This document shows positions 1 through 5,821 of a stretch of DNA of 6,300 bases, one piece after another. Source of the stretch: CAG-557 sp045540315 (GTDB taxonomy: Bacteria > Bacillota > Clostridia > Oscillospirales > Acutalibacteraceae); the NCBI GenBank assembly GCA_045540315.1, contig JAZQHA010000190.1:1-6300 (forward strand), given 5' to 3'. How positions within the stretch are numbered: position 1 is the first letter of the stretch; every line of letters begins with the position of its first letter. Position numbers and translations under genes: made by a program. The notes under the pieces were generated by a model. It was not told the DNA's origin, did not search any database, and was given only the letters and a program-made list of their open reading frames with translations.

Positions 1-499
1 GATAAAGAAATTCTGCTCCTAAGTCTTCTGGATTACCACCTCCGTATAATATAGTGCCTGCGTGGCTCCATAATACTTCTTGAGGATGTCCTGGTAATGG
101 AAAAACATATGAGCCATCAGTTACAATACTTGGCATCCATACTTCATCGCCAACTTTATATTGAGCTTCATGAGTTTCTTCACTTAATAAATTTCCATCC
201 TCACATTCTGCCCATTGGTCCCAAACTCTATAAGTATATTTAACTGTATAAGTTTCTTCTTCTTCTTCCTCTGTATCTACATCATCAGATGTGTTTGCTA
301 AAGCTCGAGTTGTTTGTTCAGTAACTTCTGCTTTTGCTTCTTCTATTTTAACTTCTTCCGTTTCTGTCTTTTCTACTTGTTCAATCTGAGGTTCTTCTGT
401 ATTTACAACCTCATCTTCTGCAAAAACAAATGAAATGTTAGAAAAGATAATTAGAAAAGACAAAAACAAAGCTATAATTAATTTACTCTTGTTTCTCAT
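1..499 (-). CDS. Secreted acidic protein with signal peptide (N-terminal part, runs off the window)
   Basis: The frame opens at the ATG at 499-497 and stays open to base 1, giving 166 residues of an incomplete protein. GGAGGG (516-511) lies 11 nt upstream. Residues 1-27 are a classic signal peptide: MRNKSK, a hydrophobic core (7-26), and a VFA cleavage site before Glu28. Residues 28-83 are low-complexity and strongly acidic, ending in six consecutive glutamates (77-82); this looks like a flexible linker. From about residue 84 a folded domain begins, with YTVKYTYRVWDQWAECEDG, then YKVGDEVWMPS, and later LPGHPQEVLW and ILYGGGNPED; I do not recognise it. No lipobox cysteine is seen at the cleavage site, so it is secreted or anchored by a missing C-terminal part. 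A signal-peptide gene directly behind the cytoplasmic nrd genes is unexpected. In a phage it could act at the cell surface, but that is a guess. Confidence 0.75.
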   Translation of the reverse strand, partial: MRNKSKLIIALFLSFLIIFSNISFVFAEDEVVNTEEPQIEQVEKTETEEVKIEEAKAEVTEQTTRALANTSDDVDTEEEEEETYTVKYTYRVWDQWAECEDGNLLSEETHEAQYKVGDEVWMPSIVTDGSYVFPLPGHPQEVLWSHAGTILYGGGNPEDLGAEFLY

Positions 500-686
500 T
501 TTCTTTTAGGCCCTCCGTATAACCTAATGTATACTGTCGCCGCATTTCTTCCTTAATATTCTGCAAGGCTTTTGGAAAACAGCTACCAATGAGAAACTCA
601 AAAGAAACTTCTTTCATATTTGTATCTTTTATAATTTTATCTATTTTGTGGAGTTTTTTAGCGTCCACTTTTAAATCGTCAATCAT
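483..686 (-). CDS. Small conserved-looking protein downstream of nrdG, function unknown
   Basis: This 67-residue protein starts at the ATG that overlaps the nrdG stop by 8 bases; GGGAG (698-694) lies 7 nt upstream and supports this start. The N-terminal third is lysine-rich and helical. Residues 26-60 (EVSFEFLIGSCFPKALQNIK, then a MRRQYTLGYTEGLK stretch) look like a compact motif: a beta strand, one cysteine (Cys36), and an amphipathic helix ending in a YTLGY segment. It resembles, from memory, small proteins found next to nrdG in other phages, but I cannot name a function. Context suggests some link to the anaerobic reductase or simply co-expression. No membrane segment or signal peptide is visible. 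Its tail overlaps the next gene by 17 bases. Confidence 0.65.
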   Translation of the reverse strand: MIDDLKVDAKKLHKIDKIIKDTNMKEVSFEFLIGSCFPKALQNIKEEMRRQYTLGYTEGLKENEKQE

Positions 687-1182
687 CCTGTATCTCCCAT
701 TGATTGTCTCTCCTTACACGAATATGTTGGTTGCGGCTGCCCCGTAGTTTGAGCGTTAAATCTTTTTCTGACTCAATAAACGGGCCATCAACTAGTATAT
801 CTATTGTATTCAATATGTTCAATAATGTTTCATTTGGGTTGGCCATTAGTATACTATAAGTATAGCCTGTCCACAATGTGATAGTAATATTTGGATAAGC
901 ATGGCGCACTGCGTCAATAACTTCCCATGTCATATCTAAATTTTGTGGTGCGAGAGGCTCTCCACCCAATACTGAAAAATTACGAGTGATATTGTTGGCT
1001 GAAATGGCTTTAATTATAGTCCATTTTACATCTGGGCCATAAGGCTCTCCACCATAGAAATCCCAGGTTTCTTCGTTGAAGCACCCAGGACAATGGTGTG
1101 GGCATCCTTGTACGAAAAAGGACACACAAACACCATCGCCATTAACAACATCATTCGGTATTATTGCACTATATCTACTCAT
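679..1182 (-). CDS. nrdG: Anaerobic ribonucleotide reductase activating protein (radical SAM)
   Basis: This 167-residue protein is the activase that uses S-adenosylmethionine and a 4Fe-4S cluster to place the glycyl radical on NrdD. The cluster motif is Cys27-x3-Cys31-x2-Cys34 within QGCPHHCPGCFN, followed by ETWDF, typical of NrdG. LGGEPL (72-77) is the SAM-contacting GGE-type motif, and WTGY plus ILVDGPF are further family signatures in the shortened barrel. The length is normal for NrdG. Its ATG overlaps the nrdD stop (ATGA), and only a weak AAGAAG precedes it, which suggests that ribosomes finishing nrdD re-initiate here. An 8-base overlap joins it to the next gene. Confidence 0.96.
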   Translation of the reverse strand: MSRYSAIIPNDVVNGDGVCVSFFVQGCPHHCPGCFNEETWDFYGGEPYGPDVKWTIIKAISANNITRNFSVLGGEPLAPQNLDMTWEVIDAVRHAYPNITITLWTGYTYSILMANPNETLLNILNTIDILVDGPFIESEKDLTLKLRGSRNQHIRVRRDNQWEIQDD

Positions 1183-2429
1183 AACTTCTTACTGTGTTTA
1201 AATCGGTCTTCGACCTCTTTTTGCTTTCCATAATTGAAAGCCGTTGTATAGTTACCAGTTAAGTATCCGGTTACACGTCTGAGACGCTGGATGTCTGTTG
1301 AACCGCACTCTGGACATTCGTTTTCAATTTCGCCAGTCCAGCCGCAGTTGTTGCAAGTATCATTTGGTACGTTAATTGCAAAATATGGAACATCGCTATC
1401 CATAGCATAGGTTACAATTTGTTCAAGGGCTTTAAGATTTTTTAATACTGCGCCCTCTAATTCAACATATGTGATGCAACCTGCACTAGAGTAACCAGTT
1501 AACTGTGATTCAATGTCAATTTTATCAAATGGAGAAATCTCCTTCCAAACCGGTACATGCATTGAGTTTGTGAAGTAATCTCTGTCGCTGATATTAGGGA
1601 TTATACCAAAATCTTCTCTGAACTTCTGCATTGCTGTGTAGCAGAGATTTTCAGCTGGCGTATAGTATACACCAAAGTTGAGTTTATATGTCTGCTTAAA
1701 TTCAGCGCATCTATCTTTGAACAGTTGTTCAATACGCTTTGCTAGTCTCATACCTTCTTCGGTTGTATGGTCACAACCGATAAGAATTTGCAGACACTCG
1801 GCTAATCCCAGTTGCCCGATGACGATTGTTCCATGTTTTAATGCACTTCTGATGCCCTCTTCAGGTATGTATCCAGCCATAGTTCCATTTTCATACATGA
1901 ACTTGGCCCCCGAGGCATCTTGGGAGCATATGTAGTTGAAGCGTTCGATAAGCATATCTTTTGCTTCGTGGATTTTTTCATCGAGCAATTCCATAAAGGA
2001 GTCTACGTCACCAGCTTCCATCGCAAGTGTTGGAAGGATAATAGTGACTGGGCAAATATTACCACGGCCGTCTTTAAGTTGACCGAAACCATTAATGTCA
2101 AAGCCATTCGCAGTGCGGCAGCCCATTGTTGAGAAATAGGTGCGCGGGTCATCGCGGTCATAGCCTGCATTACCTGACCAATCTACATTGGCATAGTTAG
2201 GATACAGACGCTTTGCCGTTGATTCCAGTGCCAACTGGAATAAATCGTAGTTTGGGGTTCCTGGTCTGTCATTTACGCCCTTCATATATTGGAAAATTCC
2301 ACAAGGGAAAATCGCGGTCTTATGAAGTTTGCCGACTCCTTTAATTGACCCTTCCAGAAGAGCCTTTGTAATCATGCGGCCTTCTGGAAGTGTGCATGTA
2401 CCATAGTTGATTGATGTGAAAGGTAATTG
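1179..2429 (-). CDS. nrdD: Anaerobic ribonucleoside-triphosphate reductase, exon 2 (C-terminal 416 residues)
   Basis: This exon continues NrdD from Gln312 (QLPFTSINYGTCTLPEGRM) to the stop at 1179. Residue numbers are for the spliced protein. It contains MGCRT with Cys415, the expected thiyl-radical cysteine on the finger loop, followed by NGFGQLKDGRGNICPVTI. Near the C terminus lie Cys670-x2-Cys673 and Cys683-x2-Cys686, the zinc site typical of NrdD, and then RRVTGYLTGNY, where Gly699 is the likely glycyl radical carrier. All key residues are present, so the enzyme should be active once spliced and activated by NrdG. Exon 2 has no ribosome site of its own; the TTG just before it (2432-2430) is intron sequence. 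Its TGA overlaps the nrdG ATG by 4 bases, so the two subunits are probably translationally coupled. Confidence 0.95.
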   Translation of the reverse strand, partial: QLPFTSINYGTCTLPEGRMITKALLEGSIKGVGKLHKTAIFPCGIFQYMKGVNDRPGTPNYDLFQLALESTAKRLYPNYANVDWSGNAGYDRDDPRTYFSTMGCRTANGFDINGFGQLKDGRGNICPVTIILPTLAMEAGDVDSFMELLDEKIHEAKDMLIERFNYICSQDASGAKFMYENGTMAGYIPEEGIRSALKHGTIVIGQLGLAECLQILIGCDHTTEEGMRLAKRIEQLFKDRCAEFKQTYKLNFGVYYTPAENLCYTAMQKFREDFGIIPNISDRDYFTNSMHVPVWKEISPFDKIDIESQLTGYSSAGCITYVELEGAVLKNLKALEQIVTYAMDSDVPYFAINVPNDTCNNCGWTGEIENECPECGSTDIQRLRRVTGYLTGNYTTAFNYGKQKEVEDRFKHSKKL

Positions 2430-2617
2430 CAATGTGTTATCGTAAAGGCTTTTTATCCTTTACTTCTTATAGTTTCCTATAAGTTCAGCATACATCTTCT
2501 CCCTCGTCTTTACGTTAGGGAGTGGACACTCGTGGGTGGATTATATTTATTCACCACCTATGCGTTACGGTACCGGCGCGGCCTCGCGCAATCTGCGCCG
2601 GTTACCTCGGTATTACC

Positions 2618-3430
2618 TTATTTTAAATCGTAATGTGTCTTAAAAGTATCATATATATCTTTTTTTCTTGTTAAATAAACTGTTGCATCTTTATATATCC
2701 ATTCTCCAAAAGTATATATATCGTCAATATTTTGAATTTTAATTTCACTTAATTGACGGTCTTTATAATCATATACTTGTGGATTAACTTTTAATTTTAA
2801 GTGTTGAGAGCAATAATTACTTAAGTCTTCCATTAATTTATGACTGCCGCAGAAACTAATACCATGTAAGAATCGTGTTCCATTTTGATGGGCCGCGATA
2901 TGACCATCTCCATCTAAAATTCCACGTATTACGTGTGGCATCCATTTGTCTTCTATATTAGTTGGTAAGTAGGTTATATAACTTTTTCTTGGTACTATAC
3001 CATATGTTGCTAAATCTTCAGCCATTTTATCACTGCGCGCCGCAATCTGGCCACACCCACGTCCATCTTTTGAGATTGAAGTATTTGTATTTAATACTTC
3101 TTTGAATTTAGTTAACATATATTCATCTTCTAAATCTAAGGTGATTGAAATAGAAGCCTGACGGGTTGTATCCTTAAAAACATTACCATCGCTAATTAAT
3201 AATCCGATAAAATATGCTTTTTCTTCAGAATCAATTACATGAAAGAAGTCTTCTTTTAAGTTTGGACTATTAATTTTTGCTTTAGTATATTTCGGCACAT
3301 CTTTTAAAATTTTACTAATTGTTGGATGGCTTAAATTAAATTTATCTTCAACCTGTTTTAAAGTCATTGGATAAGATAAATAATAATTAATTATTTCTTG
3401 TTTTAATTCATCTGTTATTACTTTTCTCAT
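2618..3430 (-). CDS. Intron-encoded LAGLIDADG homing endonuclease with N-terminal HTH
   Basis: This 270-residue protein probably makes a double-strand cut in intronless nrdD alleles so that the intron is copied in. Residues about 8-45 form a helix-turn-helix (TLKQVEDKFNLSHPTISKIL). The first LAGLIDADG-type motif is FIGLLISDG (74-82, acidic Asp81) and the second is VIRGILDGDG (167-176, Asp175). Each is followed by a beta-rich half (ASISITLDLEDEYMLTKF; LHGISFCGSHKLMEDL), so one chain could form a pseudo-dimer with both catalytic acids present. The start ATG has GGAGG (3443-3439) 8 nt upstream. The base composition looks more AT-rich than the nrdD exons, which fits independent acquisition. The gene lies entirely in L5 of the intron, and its last codons and stop are part of the P5 helix. 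A maturase role, known for some LAGLIDADG proteins, cannot be excluded. Confidence 0.9.
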   Translation of the reverse strand: MRKVITDELKQEIINYYLSYPMTLKQVEDKFNLSHPTISKILKDVPKYTKAKINSPNLKEDFFHVIDSEEKAYFIGLLISDGNVFKDTTRQASISITLDLEDEYMLTKFKEVLNTNTSISKDGRGCGQIAARSDKMAEDLATYGIVPRKSYITYLPTNIEDKWMPHVIRGILDGDGHIAAHQNGTRFLHGISFCGSHKLMEDLSNYCSQHLKLKVNPQVYDYKDRQLSEIKIQNIDDIYTFGEWIYKDATVYLTRKKDIYDTFKTHYDLK

Positions 3431-3492
3431 TTTCTTTTCCTCCGTTCTATATATAAGTAGATTTTAATTAACAAGAGTAAAATAAAATGAGA
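3425..3492 (-). promoter_or_regulatory. Possible hairpin masking the endonuclease start codon
   Basis: UCUCAUUUU (3492-3484) is fully complementary to AAAAUGAGA (3433-3425), which contains the endonuclease AUG. After one A.G mismatch, UUUU (3482-3479) can pair with AAAA (3438-3435). The 40-nt loop holds the ribosome site. Three bases (3492-3490) are also used by the extended P5 helix, so the two structures exclude each other there. The pairs are mostly A-U, so stability is uncertain. Sequestered start sites of intron endonucleases are known in T4. Confidence 0.4.
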
Positions 3493-3578
3493 CACATTTT
3501 CACAATTTAAAACTTAGGCTTCACCGATTTTGCCCAATTTTTTACTGACGCTCTCGCGCCAGGGAAACCATTGTGTTA

Positions 3579-4511
3579 ATTTCCGCTTCTACTTTGAAGA
3601 GTGTTCAGATTGTGATACATTCCTTCTACGGCTTGGCGCGTTTCTTTTTCGGTCATTGATAAAGCATATTCATATGCATCTTTTGCCTGATGATACATTT
3701 TATCATTAATTGAAGTATTAATTATTTCATTTGGCGTCAAATTAATGTATTTATTCTCTTTTTCAACCCAGTTTAATGCATCACAGAAATGTTTGTAGAA
3801 TGATTTACGCACATAAGGAACCATCGTCCAATCGAGGTGGGAAGCACTTACGCCTCCAAACTGTTGGAGCGATTGAAGTTGGAACAGAACAGCTACAAGC
3901 TGGAACGCTGTATTGACTGAGTTTGCTGGACGTACATCTGTTTGTCTTGTGTTAAAACCATTGGCGAGTAAGTCGTCAAATGGGACAGTAAGACAATTGT
4001 GCATACCGAGGATGTAAGCATCGAGGTCGTGGATATAAATTTCATTATTTAAATGATTGTTACGAGCCATTTTGCTTACCAGATTATCAAGTGCATATTG
4101 TTTAAATATGACTGAGTCTGCTTCACCTCTGCGGCCGCCGAATGAGTATTCGTCGACGTTTGCATTTTGATTTTGTACGTCGGATGCGGCCAGCTTAACA
4201 GCGACCTTATCCATCATATTGCTATTCCATTCACGTATACGATTACGGTCTTGTCTATAACGGATATATGCTCTTGCTACATCCTTGCGTTTAGTAGACA
4301 TAAGACCGTTTTCAACTAAGTCTTGAATTTCTTCTACTGTTAGGATTTTATCATTTCCTTGCTCAATAAAATTAGCTATATTGTTTGCCTTATCTAAAGC
4401 ATACGAAGAAACCTCTCCGTCGATTTGCTCGAAGGCCTTTAATATAGCGTTAACAATTTTATTTTTATTAAATTCAACTATTCTGCCATCTCTTTTCTTG
4501 ATATATTGCAT
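3579..4511 (-). CDS. nrdD: Anaerobic ribonucleoside-triphosphate reductase, exon 1 (N-terminal 311 residues)
   Basis: This exon encodes the N-terminal part of class III ribonucleotide reductase, which converts NTPs to dNTPs under anoxic conditions using a glycyl radical (formate is the usual reductant in the family). Residues about 1-90 are an ATP-cone regulatory domain (YIKKRDGRIVEFNKNKI near the start, then DLVENGLM and DVARAYIRYR). The ten-stranded barrel then begins, with SFGGRRGEAD, EIYIHDLDAY and the active-site loop HNCLTVP (Cys173, matching the first active-site cysteine of T4 and E. coli NrdD). The exon ends in HNLNTLQSRSGN, a highly conserved motif. Read on without splicing, the frame stops at once at TAA (3578-3576), giving a 311-residue fragment without the second cysteine or radical glycine. 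With exon 2 the protein is 727 residues, normal for NrdD. Confidence 0.93.
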
Positions 4512-4516
4512 TATAT

Positions 4517-4523
4517 CCCTCCT
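4517..4523 (-). promoter_or_regulatory. Shine-Dalgarno fixing the nrdD start
   Basis: AGGAGGG lies 5 to 6 nt upstream of the ATG at 4511-4509. An upstream in-frame TTG at 4529 would extend the protein by six residues, but it would place this ribosome site inside the coding region and has no site of its own. The ATG at 4511 is therefore preferred. Confidence 0.8.
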
Positions 4524-4539
4524 AAGCAATTAATTTATA

Positions 4540-4731
4540 TTAAGGATTGACTTTTCCGCAGTAAATACAAGTTCCATTTTCATATTTATGCGGGCAAATG
4601 GACATAAGATATTCATTATCTTCTAAATACTTCTGTACTTCTGGTTGAAGAATGAATATTGATGGGTCCATTAATGACTGGATTTTGTGATTGTTGAAAT
4701 TTATTTTCGTTCTAATCTCTTCACCTGTCAT
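4540..4731 (-). CDS. Small zinc-ribbon-like protein, function unknown
   Basis: This 63-residue protein overlaps the preceding gene by 11 bases. Residues about 3-44 are predicted helical and charged. The C-terminal tail carries C46-P-H48 and, after a short turn, C55-x2-C58-G, which looks like a metal-binding knuckle with three cysteines plus a histidine. Small proteins with a helical front and a CPHxxxxGxCxxCG tail are, from memory, frequent in phages of gut Firmicutes, where they have no assigned function. Possible roles are nucleic-acid or protein binding, but nothing here decides. It ends 28 bases before the nrdD start, within the same apparent operon. Confidence 0.65.
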   Translation of the reverse strand: MTGEEIRTKINFNNHKIQSLMDPSIFILQPEVQKYLEDNEYLMSICPHKYENGTCIYCGKVNP

Positions 4732-5821
4732 CTCTTACTTCACCTCCACGATATTCATAGAAATCTTTGAATAAGTCGTAATTGTTTTCTCTTACAAACT
4801 GAAAGATTGATTGTATCGACTCTTTTGTAAGTAAGGGTTCTTTTATTTGGTATTGTTTAATCGCTGCTTTACAATAGCTATAAAGTGTTTCAAACGGTTC
4901 TGTGTATTTGAAGAACTGTGAGTCTGCTGTTGTAACCAAATGTTGGTTGTAGCGATTGATTAGTTTCATCACCATCTTCCAATCAGAACTAATGAGCGCA
5001 TTCTCATTATATATAAGTGGAAAATAAAGGCGATTACTACGTAAATTTATGATATTGCGAAAAATTCGCGGTATTGTTTCGATTGATAGGTCGGTTATTT
5101 CTACCGAAGTTTGTTTTATTGCATATGATTGTTGCGATACTTCAACCAGTTCTGGGATATAGGATTCATCGATGAGTCCTTTATGGACAAGTGAAAAATA
5201 TGTACCCATTGGTTGAAGCTGAAGCCATGATATAAGGTCTTGCTTGTTGTCTACGACTATCGGATACTTTGTACCTATTCTGCGCCCGAGCGTATGAGGT
5301 ATCCAATCGGTCAAGGACTCGGTTATCAATGCTCGCGCGTCTTCAACGTCATTTAAGTTATAATCATGGAAGATTACTCCATAAGCATTACTATCATGTC
5401 GAAATTGTTTTTCAAAATCATTCCATATAGTTTTGCCATCAAGAGATAAACGTATGTGTTCGGCTCGGCGCATTGTGCTTAAAGCATTAGTGCTATATCC
5501 TTTTACAGCTTTAGGTTCTATTCGACTATAAAGTGATATATCTGGCTTTATTCGTTCTATTTCTAATGGTAATGGCTTATATGTATCTCCATCAAAGGCT
5601 CGGCCGCCAAATTCGACGTTCTTACCTTTCCAAGATTGCATATATGGGTTATAAAAGTCTTGGCGTACTATAAAATTATTGTAAAGGTGTGGAGAGAAGT
5701 TGGGAGCAAGCCCAACTATCTCTCTTTTACGTTTATAGTAGGAGGATAATTTCATTAGCTCAAGATTGTAAAACGGAATTGGATAGTAAGGTAAGTCTGC
5801 ATCATATAGACCATAACTCAT
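4721..5821 (-). CDS. Radical-SAM-family-like protein lacking the iron-sulfur cysteine motif
   Basis: This gene encodes 366 residues and starts at the ATG overlapping the upstream TGA by 4 bases; GGAG at 5833-5836 is a weak, rather distant (11 nt) ribosome site, so translational coupling is likely. The first about 100 residues resemble the N-terminal half of a radical-SAM family common in Firmicutes and their phages. Seen are GLYDADL (4-10), NLELMKLSSYYK (19-30), a YNNFIVRQDF strand (48-57), VEFGGRAF (69-76) and PLEIERIKPDISLY (85-98). In that family a CxxxCxxC cluster binding the 4Fe-4S centre follows; here the corresponding stretch (roughly 105-130) has none, and the only cysteine in the protein is Cys317. 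It therefore probably does not do radical-SAM chemistry. No membrane segment or signal peptide is seen. The true activity is unknown. It lies directly upstream of the zinc-ribbon gene and nrdD, so co-expression with dNTP synthesis is likely. Confidence 0.6.
   Translation of the reverse strand: MSYGLYDADLPYYPIPFYNLELMKLSSYYKRKREIVGLAPNFSPHLYNNFIVRQDFYNPYMQSWKGKNVEFGGRAFDGDTYKPLPLEIERIKPDISLYSRIEPKAVKGYSTNALSTMRRAEHIRLSLDGKTIWNDFEKQFRHDSNAYGVIFHDYNLNDVEDARALITESLTDWIPHTLGRRIGTKYPIVVDNKQDLISWLQLQPMGTYFSLVHKGLIDESYIPELVEVSQQSYAIKQTSVEITDLSIETIPRIFRNIINLRSNRLYFPLIYNENALISSDWKMVMKLINRYNQHLVTTADSQFFKYTEPFETLYSYCKAAIKQYQIKEPLLTKESIQSIFQFVRENNYDLFKDFYEYRGGEVRDDR
4740..4747 (-). promoter_or_regulatory. 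Strong Shine-Dalgarno for the zinc-ribbon gene
   Basis: GGAGGTGA on the minus strand is a full match to the 3' end of 16S rRNA and lies 8 nt before the ATG at 4731. It sits inside the last codons of the upstream gene, so the small protein is likely made efficiently from the same message. Confidence 0.7.

Larger units (their letters stand above)
2430..3578 (-). ncRNA. Group I self-splicing intron in nrdD (subgroup IA-like)
   Basis: The 1149-nt intron follows a U (3579) and ends in G (2430). P1 pairs exon GGAAAU (3584-3579) with GUUUCC (3568-3563), leaving the diagnostic U.G at the splice site. P2: 3561-3556 with 3551-3546, GAGA loop. P3: 3536-3531 with 2528-2523. P4: UCGGU (3527-3523) with ACCGA (2611-2607). 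P5: 3519-3516 with 2618-2615, extended by 3512-3505 with 2628-2621 and 3497-3490 with 2640-2633. P6/P6a: 2606-2604 with 2571-2569, and the GC-rich 2602-2595 with 2579-2572. P7: GCAUA (2563-2559) with UAUGC (2492-2488). P7.1: 2558-2554 with 2539-2535. P8: 2522-2518 with 2503-2499, followed by joining AAGAUG. P9: 2483-2477 with 2472-2466, GAAA loop. P9.1: 2463-2457 with 2448-2442. Helix order and junctions match the group I fold; P7.1 suggests subgroup IA. The endonuclease gene sits in loop L5. Pairings were drawn by eye, without energy calculation. Confidence 0.93.

Noticed and set aside
1678..2132. Plus-strand open frames at 1678-1935 and 1920-2132
   Set aside because: They lie antisense to well-conserved nrdD exon 2, have no family resemblance and fit no operon; they are shadows of the real gene.
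2430..2432. TTG start codon for a separate C-terminal NrdD protein
   Set aside because: The TTG is the last three bases of the intron, with no ribosome site before it, and the product would lack the ATP cone and first active-site cysteine.
2572..2602. GC-rich hairpin read as a transcription terminator
   Set aside because: No U-run follows on either strand, and the stem fits P6a of the intron between P4 and P7.
2427..2633. Plus-strand open frame across the intron 3' core
   Set aside because: It is antisense to P4-P9 of the ribozyme, and its sequence is explained by RNA structure.
3446..3475. Possible promoter TTGTTA-N17-TATAGA ahead of the endonuclease
   Set aside because: Transcription would start in or just after the ribosome site, leaving no usable leader, and such matches are common in this AT-rich stretch.
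2430..3578. An intein, or two frameshifted halves of a broken nrdD
   Set aside because: The frame stops immediately after exon 1 and non-coding segments flank the endonuclease, which an intein would not allow. A full group I core with correct splice-site signals explains the gap, so decay need not be invoked.
4512..4529. TTG start giving NrdD six extra residues
   Set aside because: The AGGAGGG ribosome site lies inside that extension and is correctly spaced for the ATG at 4511.
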